A stretch of DNA of 64,000 nt from Ornithinimicrobium tianjinense (GTDB taxonomy: Bacteria; Actinomycetota; Actinomycetes; Actinomycetales; Dermatophilaceae): assembly GCF_014636495.1 (NCBI RefSeq), contig NZ_BMEM01000001.1, forward strand, positions 940,136-1,004,135, read 5' to 3'. A program made the position numbers and the translations under genes. Shown in pieces: positions 50,222-58,480 of the stretch. Within the stretch, counting starts at the first letter, position 1. The number at the start of each line of letters is the position of its first letter. The notes beneath the pieces are model-generated. The model had not been told where the DNA came from. It ran no database searches and was given only the letters and a program-made list of their open reading frames with translations.

Positions 50222-50962
50222 ATGAGAGCCTCCGCCGCGCCGACACCACCCCGTCTGACCCGCGCAGACGGGTCACCGGTGCGCGTCCTGGTCGTCGACG
50301 ACGAGGCCCAGCTGGCCGAGCTGCTGTCGATGGCGCTGCGCTACGAGGGGTGGCAGGTCGAGACGGCGGGCAGCGGCGCCGACGCCGTCCGGGTCGCCCG
50401 CGAGCTGCGGCCCGACGCGGTGGTGCTCGACATCATGCTCCCGGACCTCGACGGCCTCGAGGTCCTGCGGCGCCTGCGGGCCGACGACCCGGAGATCCCC
50501 GTCCTCTTCCTCACCGCCCGTGATGCCGTCGAGGACCGCGTCGCCGGGCTCACCGCGGGTGGGGACGACTACGTGACCAAGCCGTTCAGCCTGGAGGAGG
50601 TCGTCGCGCGCTGCCGGGCGCTCATGCGGCGCACGGCCGTGGTGGCCAGCGGGACGTCCTCGGTGCTCGCCGTCGGCGACCTCACCCTCGACGAGGACGC
50701 CCACGAGGTGCGCCGCGGCGGGGAGGAGATCACGCTCACGGCGACCGAGTTCGAGCTGCTGCGCTACCTCATGCGCAACCCCCGACGCGTCCTGTCCAAG
50801 ACACAGATCCTCGACCGCGTCTGGCACTACGACTTCGGCGGCCAGGCCAACGTGGTGGAGCTCTACGTCTCCTACCTGCGCAAGAAGATCGACGCCGGGC
50901 GCGAGCCGATGATCCACACGGTTCGCGGCGCGGGCTACGTGCTCAAGCCGCCGGCGGGCTGA
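50222..50962 (+). CDS. OmpR/PhoB-family response regulator
   Basis: The 246-residue protein has a receiver domain with the acidic pocket (VVDDE), phosphoacceptor Asp70 (VVLDIMLPDLDG) and Lys in VTKPF, followed by a winged-helix output domain (LTATEFELLRYLMRNPRRVLSKTQILDRVW). It is similar to actinobacterial TrcR/TcrA/PrrA-type regulators. The sensor kinase gene begins 4 bp after its stop, so the pair forms one operon with the sirtuin. Confidence 0.93.
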   Translation: MRASAAPTPPRLTRADGSPVRVLVVDDEAQLAELLSMALRYEGWQVETAGSGADAVRVARELRPDAVVLDIMLPDLDGLEVLRRLRADDPEIPVLFLTARDAVEDRVAGLTAGGDDYVTKPFSLEEVVARCRALMRRTAVVASGTSSVLAVGDLTLDEDAHEVRRGGEEITLTATEFELLRYLMRNPRRVLSKTQILDRVWHYDFGGQANVVELYVSYLRKKIDAGREPMIHTVRGAGYVLKPPAG

Positions 50963-50966
50963 GCCG

Positions 50967-52463
50967 GTGGCCGCCCGGCGCAGCCGCTCCCTGCGCACCA
51001 CGATCGTCACCTCGGTGGTGGCGCTCTTCGCCGTCGTCCTGCTGCTCTCGGCCGGGGTGACGACGCTCCTGCTCCACCGAGCGCTCTACGCCCAGCTCGA
51101 CGCCGACCTGCGCGCCAGCTCCGAGCGGGTCGTGGCCGCCATGACGATGGGCATGGGCCACGGCCCGACCGGGATGCACGGCGGACCCGGCAGGCCACCG
51201 GGGACCGCGGCCCAGTCGCTGGTGCTGGTGGCGCAGCCCACCGGCGACGACCTCGAGATCGTCGCCAGCGAGGCCGTCACCCTCGACAACCGGGTCACCG
51301 AGCTCTCCGACGCGCAGGCCCGCCGGCTGCTGGCCGACGCCGACGAGCCGGGGGCCGGCGAGCCCCGCACGGTGACGCCGGGCGACGGACTGGGCCCGCA
51401 CCGCGTCATGGCCACGAGGGTGGAGGCCGACGGCAGCGACCTGCTGGTGGTCACCGGCGTGCCGGTCTCGGGCGTCGTCGAGTCCACCCGTCAGGCGGTC
51501 CTCATCATGATCCCCGCCGGCCTCCTGTCGCTGGTGGTCGCCGGGAGCGGCACCGCCTGGCTCGTGCGCCGCAACCTCGCCCCCCTCGACCGGGTCGCGG
51601 CCACCGCTCGCCAGGTCTCGGCGCAGCCGTTGGCCACGGGCGAGGTGGCGCTCGCGGCCCGCGTGCCGGAGGCCGACACCGATCCCGCGACCGAGGTGGG
51701 CCAGGTCGGGCTGGCCCTGAACAACCTGCTGGACACCATGGAGTCCGCCCTGACGGCCCGGCACGAGAGCGAGCAGCGGGTCCGGCAGTTCGTCGCCGAC
51801 GCCTCCCACGAGCTGCGCACGCCGCTGTCCTCGATCCGCGGCTACGCCGAGCTGAGCCGTCGCGACCCGGAGGCGGTCCCTGCGGGCGTCAGCCACGCGC
51901 TCGGGCGGATCGAGTCGGAGTCGTTGCGCATGCAGGGCCTGGTCGAGGACCTCCTGCTCCTCGCCCGCCTCGACGCCGGCCGGCCGCTGTCGCACGACGA
52001 GGTCGACCTCACGCTGCTGTGCCTGGACGCGGTCGGGGACGCCCGGGTCGCGGGGCCGGACCACCGCTGGGAGCTCGCGCTGCCGGAGGAGCCGGTCCTG
52101 GTCCGCGGGGACGAGGCTCGCCTGCGGCAGCTGGTCACCAACCTCCTGGCCAACGCCCGGGTGCACACGCCGGCGGGCACGACGGTCGCGACCAGCGTGC
52201 GCCGGGGCACCGAGGGCGTCCGGCTGGTCGTCGCCGACGACGGACCGGGTGTCCCGGAAGCCTTGCAGGGCAAGGTGTTCGAGAGGTTCACCCGCGGGGA
52301 CGACTCACGCTCGCGCAGCACCGGCAGCTCGGGCCTGGGACTGAGCATCGTCGACGCCGTCGCCCGGGCCCACCAGGGGTCGGTCACCCTGGAGTCCTCC
52401 CCGGGCCGTACCGTCTTCACCGTGCTGCTCCCCGTCGACGGTCCGTCCGGGGCGGCGCCGTGA
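50967..52463 (+). CDS. Membrane sensor histidine kinase
   Basis: The 498-residue kinase has a TM helix at about 11-36, an extracytoplasmic sensor domain (about 37-170), a second TM helix (about 173-196), HAMP, the phosphoacceptor His281 in ADASHELRTP and an HATPase domain (NLLANARVHTP, DDGPGVPE, GLGLSIVDAV). The sensor loop contains a Met/His/Gly-rich stretch, MGMGHGPTGMHGGPG (about 61-75), which could bind copper or silver. GTG start. The stop overlaps the sirtuin start. Confidence 0.92.
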   Translation: MAARRSRSLRTTIVTSVVALFAVVLLLSAGVTTLLLHRALYAQLDADLRASSERVVAAMTMGMGHGPTGMHGGPGRPPGTAAQSLVLVAQPTGDDLEIVASEAVTLDNRVTELSDAQARRLLADADEPGAGEPRTVTPGDGLGPHRVMATRVEADGSDLLVVTGVPVSGVVESTRQAVLIMIPAGLLSLVVAGSGTAWLVRRNLAPLDRVAATARQVSAQPLATGEVALAARVPEADTDPATEVGQVGLALNNLLDTMESALTARHESEQRVRQFVADASHELRTPLSSIRGYAELSRRDPEAVPAGVSHALGRIESESLRMQGLVEDLLLLARLDAGRPLSHDEVDLTLLCLDAVGDARVAGPDHRWELALPEEPVLVRGDEARLRQLVTNLLANARVHTPAGTTVATSVRRGTEGVRLVVADDGPGVPEALQGKVFERFTRGDDSRSRSTGSSGLGLSIVDAVARAHQGSVTLESSPGRTVFTVLLPVDGPSGAAP

Positions 52464-53356
52464 GCCGCGGCCCGGTGCCCCTCGACCAGACCCTCCCGCC
52501 CGACTCGGCCGTGGACGAGGAGGGGTATGCCGTGCTCCGTCGCCTCGTCTCCCGGGGCGGGGTGGTCGCGCTCACCGGCGCCGGCATGTCCACCGCGTCC
52601 GGGATCCCGGACTACCGCGGGCCAGACGGCCAGCGCCGGGTCCAGCCCATGCAGCACGCCGAGTTCGTCGGTTCCGCGCAGGCCCGACAGCGCTACTGGG
52701 CCCGCTCGTTCGCCGGCTGGGACAGGTTCAACGCCGCCCGCCCGAACCCCGCCCACCACGCGGTCGCCCAGCTCCAGCAGCTGGGTGTCCTGGGGCCGGT
52801 CGTCACCCAGAACGTCGACGGACTGCATCAGCGGGCCGGTGCCGACCAGGTGCTCGAGCTGCACGGGAGCCTGGACCGCGTCACCTGTCTCGACTGCGGC
52901 GAGCAGGTCGCACGGGTCGCGGTGCAGGAGTGGCTCGAGGCGGCCAACCCCGGCTTCCTCGCCAGGCTGGACTCCGGGTCGGCCGGTCAGGTGCGGCCGG
53001 ACGGTGACGTGGTGGTGGCGGACGACGCCGTGGCCTCCTTCCGGGCGCCGCGCTGTCTGGTCTGCGGAGGCGACAGTCTCAAGCCCGACGTCGTCTTCTT
53101 CGGCGGCTCGGTCCCCAGGCCCGTGGTCGACCGCGCCTTTGCGACCGTCGAGTCGGCGTCGACCCTGCTCGTGCTGGGCTCCTCGCTGAGGGTGATGAGC
53201 GGCTACCGGTTCGTGCGCCGCGCGACGCGCCTCGGCATACCGGTGGCGGTGGTGACCAGAGGGGAGACGCGAGCGGACGGGGAGCCCACCGTCCAGCTGG
53301 ACAGCCTCCTGGGTGACGTTCTTCCTCGGCTCGTCGCCGACCTCGCGGGTGCCTGA
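52460..53356 (+). CDS. NAD-dependent protein deacylase (SIR2 family)
   Basis: The 298-residue protein carries the NAD-binding TGAGMSTASGIPDYRG, the catalytic QNVDGLHQRAG, catalytic His in ELHGSLDRV, and the zinc cysteines CLDCG and CLVCG. It removes acyl groups from lysines using NAD. The zinc pairs are separated by a long acidic insertion (SAGQVRPDGDVVVADDAVASF), longer than in typical bacterial sirtuins. The GTG overlaps the kinase stop (GTGA), an unusual link between a two-component system and a sirtuin. Confidence 0.92.
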   Translation: MSRGPVPLDQTLPPDSAVDEEGYAVLRRLVSRGGVVALTGAGMSTASGIPDYRGPDGQRRVQPMQHAEFVGSAQARQRYWARSFAGWDRFNAARPNPAHHAVAQLQQLGVLGPVVTQNVDGLHQRAGADQVLELHGSLDRVTCLDCGEQVARVAVQEWLEAANPGFLARLDSGSAGQVRPDGDVVVADDAVASFRAPRCLVCGGDSLKPDVVFFGGSVPRPVVDRAFATVESASTLLVLGSSLRVMSGYRFVRRATRLGIPVAVVTRGETRADGEPTVQLDSLLGDVLPRLVADLAGA

Positions 53357-53448
53357 CCAAGCCGTGACTGTGCTTGCCCGCCACGGACGCGTGTGGTGCA
53401 CTGGCGCAGACGCGGCACGGCGGCGTGTCGCGCCCAGGAGGAGAAGAC

Positions 53449-53781
53449 GTGATCTCTCAGGAGCAGCTGAACAGGCTCTACGACGCCGAGGTGCTTGATC
53501 AGGACGGCGAGCGGATCGGGGCCCTCGGCGAGGTCTACCTCGACAACCGCACCGGTGACCCTGCCTGGCTGACGGTGCGAGCAGGCTGGTTCGGTGGGCG
53601 CAAGGTCTTCGTGCCGCTGGCGACGGCCGAGGTGCGGGACGGGCAGATCCAGGTGCCGTACAGCCTCGAGAAGGTCAAGGGCGCTCCCGACGTCGTGGCG
53701 GACGGCCACGTGTCCGAGGGCGACGAGCAGGACCTCTACACCTACTACCGCGTCCAGGACGGGCCGGCTCCCTCGGCCTGA
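53449..53781 (+). CDS. PRC-barrel domain protein
   Basis: The 110-residue protein has a PRC-barrel (NRLYDAEVLDQDGERIGALGEVYLDNRTGDPAWLTVRAG) and a short tail. The GTG at 53449 follows a very strong AGGAGGAG. PRC-barrel proteins appear in RNA-processing or ribosome-maturation complexes, and in photosynthetic reaction centres; here the role is unknown. A 14-bp hairpin terminator follows. Confidence 0.85.
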   Translation: MISQEQLNRLYDAEVLDQDGERIGALGEVYLDNRTGDPAWLTVRAGWFGGRKVFVPLATAEVRDGQIQVPYSLEKVKGAPDVVADGHVSEGDEQDLYTYYRVQDGPAPSA

Positions 53782-53787
53782 ACGCAG

Positions 53788-53823
53788 CACAGCGCCGCCC
53801 CGGTCGAGTGGGGCGGCGCTGTG
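53788..53823 (+). terminator. Terminator after the PRC-barrel gene
   Basis: A perfect 14-bp stem (53788-53801, 53810-53823) with an 8-nt loop lies between the PRC-barrel gene and the convergent lexA gene. It has no T tract. Confidence 0.8.
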
Positions 53824-53875
53824 GGTCACGGACGTCCCGCCGGAGGCAGCCGGCGTGCAGGACGGCCCGCCTGGG

Positions 53876-54601
53876 TCACACGCGGCGCAGGACCGCCGTG
53901 ACCTTGCCCAGGATGACGGCGTGGTCCCCGTCGATCGGCTCGTAGGCCGGGTTGTGCGGCATGAGCCACACCTTGTCGGTGCGCTTCTTGTAGGTCTTGA
54001 CGGTCGCCTCGTTGTCGAGCATCGCAGCCACGATGTCGCCGCTGACGGCGGTGGGCTGGCGGCGCACGACCACCCAGTCACCGTCGCAGATGGCCGCGTC
54101 GATCATGGAGTCACCGACCACCTTGAGCAGGAACAGCTCGCCGTCGCCCACGATCTGACGGGGCAGGGGGAAGACGTCCTCGACGGCCTCCTCAGCCAGG
54201 ATCGGCCCACCTGCGGCGATGCGGCCGACGACCGGCACGTAGGACGCCTCGGGGCGGGCGTCACCGATGCCGGTCTCGTCGTAGACGTCCGCGTTGCTGG
54301 GGGCCTCCGGGGAGGTGTCCTCGCCACGGCGGTAGCCGACGCCGTCCCGGCCGGGGGAGACGACCTCGATGGCGCGGGGCCGGTTGGGGTCGCGGCGGAG
54401 GTAGCCCTTGCGCTCCAGCATCTTCAGCTGGTGGGCGACCGAGCTCGGTGAGGTCAGACCCACCGCCTCACCGATCTCGCGCAGGCTGGGCGGGTAGCCC
54501 CTGGCGTCCACAGAGTCGCGGATGACGTCGAGCACACGCCGCTGTCGGTTGGTCAGCTGCGCGCCGCCGTCGCGGTCGGGAAGCTCGTGGATCGTGGCCA
54601 T
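53876..54601 (-). CDS. lexA: LexA repressor
   Basis: The 241-residue SOS repressor has a winged HTH ([20 protein letters not shown] and [17 protein letters not shown]), an extended linker, the self-cleavage site Ala130-Gly131 (RIAAGGP), the active-site Ser165 (VVGDSM) and Lys202 (TVKTYK). Upstream lies a promoter TTGTGC-17-TACGCT with a SOS box overlapping its -35, consistent with autoregulation. The divergent LysM protein is a SOS cell-division inhibitor candidate. The ATG is chosen from the family start and GGAG. Confidence 0.96.
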   Translation of the reverse strand: MATIHELPDRDGGAQLTNRQRRVLDVIRDSVDARGYPPSLREIGEAVGLTSPSSVAHQLKMLERKGYLRRDPNRPRAIEVVSPGRDGVGYRRGEDTSPEAPSNADVYDETGIGDARPEASYVPVVGRIAAGGPILAEEAVEDVFPLPRQIVGDGELFLLKVVGDSMIDAAICDGDWVVVRRQPTAVSGDIVAAMLDNEATVKTYKKRTDKVWLMPHNPAYEPIDGDHAVILGKVTAVLRRV

Positions 54602-54647
54602 CTCCGCGTCTCCGTCTCTCGTCTGGTCCGGTCCGGCCGGCCTGTCC

Positions 54648-54686
54648 GGCAGGTGTGTCAGGCAGGTGTCTCAGGCAGGTCTGTCG
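54648..54686. repeat. 13-bp tandem triple repeat in the lexA leader
   Basis: GGCAGGTGTGTCA, GGCAGGTGTCTCA and GGCAGGTCTGTCG follow one another at 54648-54686. The middle unit has one mismatch to the first. In lexA mRNA sense this falls in the 5' untranslated leader. Confidence 0.85.
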
Positions 54687-54718
54687 GTGCTCGGTGATTC
54701 AGTTCCCGACATGACCTC

Positions 54719-54747
54719 AGCGTACGGCGAGCGCCTCGCCCGCACAA
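54719..54747 (-). promoter_or_regulatory. lexA promoter
   Basis: On the minus strand TTGTGC (54747-54742) and TACGCT (54724-54719) are 17 bp apart. The SOS box at 54744-54759 overlaps the -35, the classic autoregulatory layout. Confidence 0.6.
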
Positions 54748-54759
54748 ACATCTGTTCGA
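54744..54759. promoter_or_regulatory. SOS (LexA) box 1
   Basis: ACAAACATCTGTTCGA matches the actinobacterial consensus TCGAAC-N4-GTTCGA at 10 of 12 defined positions. It overlaps the lexA -35. Confidence 0.6.
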
Positions 54760-54767
54760 CCGGCGTG

Positions 54768-54796
54768 TCGACAGATGCGTACGATCGTGCTATCAA
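54768..54796 (+). promoter_or_regulatory. LysM-gene promoter
   Basis: TCGACA (54768-54773) and TATCAA (54791-54796) are 17 bp apart. The SOS box 2 lies just downstream of the expected start. Confidence 0.5.
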
Positions 54797-54812
54797 TAGG
54801 ACAAGCGTCCGA

Positions 54813-54828
54813 TCGAACGCGCGTCCGA
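54813..54828. promoter_or_regulatory. SOS (LexA) box 2
   Basis: TCGAACGCGCGTCCGA matches TCGAAC-N4-GTTCGA at 11 of 12 defined positions. It lies between the LysM promoter and start codon, where binding would block transcription. Confidence 0.7.
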
Positions 54829-54845
54829 AGTTCAGGAGGAGCACC

Positions 54846-55250
54846 ATGAGCACCCTCGCAGTGAGCACCCTCGCAGTGCAGACCCAGGGCATCACCCTGG
54901 CTCCGGCCCGGAGCGGCCGTGGTCGGCGTGACCACCTGCGCCTCGTGGGCGAGCAGGAGCGCGCGCCGCGTCCGGCCGCGCTGCGCCTGACGCGTCGCGG
55001 CCGTCTCGCGCTCGCGAGCAGCCTCGCGCTCGTCCTCGCTCTGACGGTGGCCCTGGTCGTGAGCGCCCTCAGCCCGGCCGGTGCCAGCTCGGCGGTCGTC
55101 GTGGAGCCAGGGATGACCCTGACCCACATCGCGCAGGAGTACCTGCCCGACGTGCCCCTGAGCCAGGCCGTCAGCGACATCCAGCGAGCCAACCGGCTGA
55201 GCACCACGAGCATCGCCGTGGGGCAGGAGCTAGTGATCCCCGGCCGCTGA
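54846..55250 (+). CDS. LysM protein, SOS cell-division inhibitor candidate (YneA/ChiZ-like)
   Basis: The 134-residue protein has a cytoplasmic N-terminus, one membrane helix (ALASSLALVLALTVALVVSAL) and an extracytoplasmic LysM domain (VVEPGMTLTHIAQEYLP...VGQELVIPGR). It diverges from lexA with two SOS boxes between, exactly as Rv2719c/ChiZ in mycobacteria and DivS in corynebacteria. These inhibit septation after DNA damage. The ATG follows AGGAGGAG. The first 15 codons contain a 15-bp direct repeat encoding STLAV twice (54849-54878). Confidence 0.88.
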   Translation: MSTLAVSTLAVQTQGITLAPARSGRGRRDHLRLVGEQERAPRPAALRLTRRGRLALASSLALVLALTVALVVSALSPAGASSAVVVEPGMTLTHIAQEYLPDVPLSQAVSDIQRANRLSTTSIAVGQELVIPGR

Positions 55251-55297
55251 GCGCCAGGGCCGTCCAGGGTGACGGTCGTGCGGTCCTGCCAGCGACG

Positions 55298-55864
55298 TCA
55301 GCCAGTCGGCTCGTCGGCGTGGATGGCCGTCCAGACGACGGGCAGCTGCTCCGACGGGATGAAGTAGCCGCTCAGGTGCGGGTCGAACATGAGCCCCGCG
55401 ATCTCCGCGGCCGTGTACGCCTCGGCCGAGCGGACGACCTCCTCGGGGGCCAGAGCGATCGCTCGCAGGTCCTCCGAGGGGGAGATCATCCCGTTCTGGA
55501 CGGCGAAGTGACGTGCGCGCTCGGCGTTGGTGAAGGTCATCAGCATGAGCTGGCCGTCGATGGAGGCGGCGGCCGGGGACTCCCGACCCTGCTCTCCGAC
55601 CGCCACGAACCACCACTGGGGCAGGGCCATGGTGGCCCGCCACAGCTCGGTCATCCCGGCGTGGTCCTCGGGTCCCTCGACGCGGGCCGCGAGCAGGTCG
55701 GTCTCGGTCTCCGCCGGGGGCAGCAGAGGGTCGACGGCGACCTCGGTCGGCTGGGTGGCTGACGACGTCGGCTCGGACGCCGGCTCGGGGCGCACGCCCT
55801 CGTAGATCGAGGGCGCCGGCTCGGGCCCGTCGTCCTGGAACGGCACGTCCGTGGGGGTGGTCAT
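55298..55864 (-). CDS. SseB N-terminal-domain-like protein
   Basis: The 188-residue protein has an acidic proline-rich N-terminus (1-60) and an SseB-like domain (about 65-185: LWRATMALPQWWFVAVGEQG, LMLMTFTNAERARHFAVQNG). No signal peptide. The SseB fold is known from secretion and amino-acid related proteins, with no defined activity. ATG at 55864 is preceded by a run of Gs. It lies downstream of recQ in the divergent orientation. Confidence 0.7.
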   Translation of the reverse strand: MTTPTDVPFQDDGPEPAPSIYEGVRPEPASEPTSSATQPTEVAVDPLLPPAETETDLLAARVEGPEDHAGMTELWRATMALPQWWFVAVGEQGRESPAAASIDGQLMLMTFTNAERARHFAVQNGMISPSEDLRAIALAPEEVVRSAEAYTAAEIAGLMFDPHLSGYFIPSEQLPVVWTAIHADEPTG

Positions 55865-55947
55865 CCCCCTATCGGACCACATCGCGGCCTGCAGGGGCCA
55901 TCCGAGCCCGCTGTGGACGAGCGTGCCGGTGTGTGGGTGCGGGCGGT

Positions 55948-55953
55948 TACGGT
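55948..55953 (+). promoter_or_regulatory. -10 element for leaderless recQ
   Basis: TACGGT ends 6 nt before the ATG at 55960. A single DnaA-box-like TGTGGACGA lies upstream at 55912-55920. Confidence 0.45.
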
Positions 55954-55959
55954 CGACCT

Positions 55960-58143
55960 ATGACGAGCCTCACCCAGGACGCGACCGACGCCACGCCCGA
56001 GACGGTGGAGTCGGCCCGCCGGGCGCTGCGCCGCCTCGTGGGTCGCCCGGACGCGGACTTCCGCGACGGCCAGCTCGAGGCCGTCCTGGCCCTGGTGGAG
56101 CAGCGGTCCCGCGTGCTGGTCGTGCAGCGGACGGGCTGGGGCAAGTCGGCGGTCTACTTCGTCGCCACCGCGCTGCGCCGCGCTGCCGGAGCGGGCCCGA
56201 CGGTCATCGTCTCGCCTCTGCTCGCGCTGATGCGCGACCAGATCGCGGCCGCCGCGAGGGCGGGGGTGCGGGCCGTGACGATGAACTCCGCGAACGCCAC
56301 GGACTGGGACGACGTGCGCGCCGCGCTGGCGGCCGACGAGGTGGACGTCCTGCTGGTCAGCCCCGAGCGGCTCAACAACCCGCGCTTCCGAGACGAGCAG
56401 CTGCCCGACCTCGCGGGGCGGTGCGGGCTGCTCGTCGTGGACGAGGCCCACTGCATCAGCGACTGGGGGCACGACTTCCGCCCGGACTACCGGCGGATCC
56501 GCACGCTGCTCGAGACCCTGCCCGAGGGCACCCCCGTGCTGGCCACGACGGCCACCGCCAACGAGCGCGTCGTCGCCGACGTCGTGGAGCAGCTCGGTGC
56601 CGGAGGCGCGTCGGTCGCGACGATCCGCGGCCCGCTGGCCCGGGCCTCGCTGCGGCTGGGGGTGCTGCCCCGGCTCACGCCCGAGCAGCGTCTGGGCTGG
56701 ATCGTGGCGCACCTGGGCTCGCTGCCGGGCAGCGGGATCATCTACTGCCTCACGGTGTCCGCCGCCGAGGACGTGGCGGCCGCCCTCCGCAGCGCCGGGC
56801 ACGAGGTCGCCTCCTACACCGGGCGCACCGACCCGGAGGAGCGCGAGCGCCTGGAGGCCGCCCTGCGGGACAACAGGGTCAAGGCGCTCGTGGCCACCAG
56901 CGCGCTGGGCATGGGCTTTGACAAGCCGGACCTCGGTTTCGTCGTCCACCTGGGGGCGCCGAGCTCGCCGGTGGCCTACTACCAGCAGGTGGGCCGGGCC
57001 GGACGCGCCACCGAGCGGGCCGACGTCCTGCTGCTCCCCGGCTCGGAGGACCGGGAGATCTGGTCCTACTTCGCCACGGTCTCGATGCCCCGCCAGGACC
57101 AGGCGGACGCGGTGCTGCGCGCGCTCGCGGAGTCCGACCGGCCGCTCTCGACCCCCGCTCTCGAGACGATCGTCGACGTGCGCCGGACCCGCCTCGAGCT
57201 GCTGCTGAAGGTGCTCGACGTCGACGGTGCGGTCGAGAAGGTGCAGGGCGGGTGGCGGGCCACCGGGCAGCCGTGGTCCTACGACCGCGAGCGCTACGGC
57301 CGCGTGGCCGACGCCCGCGTGCGCGAGGCCGAGCTGATGACCACCTACCAGACGACCACCGGCTGCCGGATGGCCTTCCTGCAGGAGTGCCTGGACGACG
57401 ACACGGCGACCGCCTGCGGACGGTGCGACAGGTGCGCTGGGGCGTGGTACCCCACGGACATCCCGGAGGCCGCGGTCGGGGCGGCCCGCCAGACGCTCGC
57501 GGCGGTCGGTGTGCCTCTCGACCCACGCTCCCAGTGGCCGACCGGCATGCCCCGCCTGGGCGTCGACGTCAAGGGACGCATCCCGGCCGGCGAGCTGGCC
57601 GAGGAGGGCCGGGCGCTCGCTCGTCTGTCGGACCTCGGGTGGGGGCAGCGTCTCCGTGCCGTCCTGGCCGACGGCACCTCGCGGGTCGTCGACCCGGACG
57701 ACCCCGAGCGGGGGATGGCGCACGGTGCGCCCGTCCCCGACGAGGTGATCCGCGGTGTGGTCCAGGTGCTGGCCACGTGGGGCTGGGCTCAGCGTCCGGT
57801 CGGTGTGGTGGCCATGCCGTCGCGTCACCGTCCGGCGGTCACCGGCTCCCTGGCCGAGCAGATCAGCACGATCGGCAGGCTGCCGCTGCTCGGGCGGCTG
57901 GACTACCTGCACGGCGGCCCGGTCGGTGACTCCGGCGGCAACAGCGCCTTCCGCCTCGCGAACGTCTGGGGCCGGATCGGTGTCGGACCCGGGCTCGCCG
58001 AGGCCCTGCGGCAGACCCGCGGGCCGGTGCTGCTCGTCGACGACACGGCTGACTCGCGGTGGACCCTCACCGTCGCGGCCCGGGAGCTGCGCCGCGCGGG
58101 TGCGGAGGCGGTGCTGCCGCTCGTCCTCGCCGTCGAGGCTTAG
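55960..58143 (+). CDS. recQ: RecQ-family helicase with C-terminal phosphoribosyltransferase-like domain
   Basis: The 727-residue protein has the SF2 helicase core with TGWGKS (58-63), a DEAH-type box (VVDEAHCISDWGHDFRPDY), ATTATANERV, and ALGMGFDKPDLGFVVHLG, plus the QQVGRAGRATERAD arginine-finger region. The zinc-binding element CRMAFLQECLDDDTATACGRCDRC is intact. The RQC/HRDC part is replaced, and the last about 190 residues carry a phosphoribosyltransferase-like motif GPVLLVDDTADSRWTLTVAARELRRAG, as seen in an actinobacterial RecQ subgroup. ATG at 55960 is supported by the -10 box. Confidence 0.92.
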   Translation: MTSLTQDATDATPETVESARRALRRLVGRPDADFRDGQLEAVLALVEQRSRVLVVQRTGWGKSAVYFVATALRRAAGAGPTVIVSPLLALMRDQIAAAARAGVRAVTMNSANATDWDDVRAALAADEVDVLLVSPERLNNPRFRDEQLPDLAGRCGLLVVDEAHCISDWGHDFRPDYRRIRTLLETLPEGTPVLATTATANERVVADVVEQLGAGGASVATIRGPLARASLRLGVLPRLTPEQRLGWIVAHLGSLPGSGIIYCLTVSAAEDVAAALRSAGHEVASYTGRTDPEERERLEAALRDNRVKALVATSALGMGFDKPDLGFVVHLGAPSSPVAYYQQVGRAGRATERADVLLLPGSEDREIWSYFATVSMPRQDQADAVLRALAESDRPLSTPALETIVDVRRTRLELLLKVLDVDGAVEKVQGGWRATGQPWSYDRERYGRVADARVREAELMTTYQTTTGCRMAFLQECLDDDTATACGRCDRCAGAWYPTDIPEAAVGAARQTLAAVGVPLDPRSQWPTGMPRLGVDVKGRIPAGELAEEGRALARLSDLGWGQRLRAVLADGTSRVVDPDDPERGMAHGAPVPDEVIRGVVQVLATWGWAQRPVGVVAMPSRHRPAVTGSLAEQISTIGRLPLLGRLDYLHGGPVGDSGGNSAFRLANVWGRIGVGPGLAEALRQTRGPVLLVDDTADSRWTLTVAARELRRAGAEAVLPLVLAVEA

Positions 58144-58168
58144 GTCCTCGCTGGCCCCGTTCGGGGCG

Positions 58169-58480
58169 TCAGAGGGCCAGGGCCAGCAGGAAGGCCGCGT
58201 AGCTGCCCAGCGCTGCCCAGGCCAGCGGGTCGCGCACCCGGCGCGGCGCGTCGAGGGCGACCGCCAGGCCGACCCCGGCGAGCAGCGCCCAGCAGACGGG
58301 GTGCCCCCAGCGGATCGCCAGCGACTGCAGCCCAGCCGTCGTGTCGGCCTTGTCGGGGACGACGACCGTCCACAGGGTCGACATGCCGAGGGCGGCCACG
58401 GCGCCTGCCGCGCCCAGGACGCGCGAGCGGCCGGCCGCCCAGCCGCGCAGAGCCGTGATCGGTCGGGATGTTGGGGTCAC
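58169..58480 (-). CDS. Small three-helix membrane protein coupled to PadR
   Basis: The 103-residue protein has three hydrophobic segments (VLGAAGAVAALGMSTLWTVVV, PVCWALLAGVGLAVAL and AWAALGSYAAFLLALAL). GTG at 58480 overlaps the PadR TGA (GTGA), so it is the second gene of the PadR operon. It may be the transporter or stress protein that the PadR regulator controls; no family is recognised. Confidence 0.65.
   Translation of the reverse strand: MTPTSRPITALRGWAAGRSRVLGAAGAVAALGMSTLWTVVVPDKADTTAGLQSLAIRWGHPVCWALLAGVGLAVALDAPRRVRDPLAWAALGSYAAFLLALAL

Noticed and set aside
58360-58380. CCGTCCACAG and similar DnaA-box-like words inside genes (also near 54510)
   Set aside because: They are imperfect and lie inside coding regions of high-GC sequence, where they are expected by chance.
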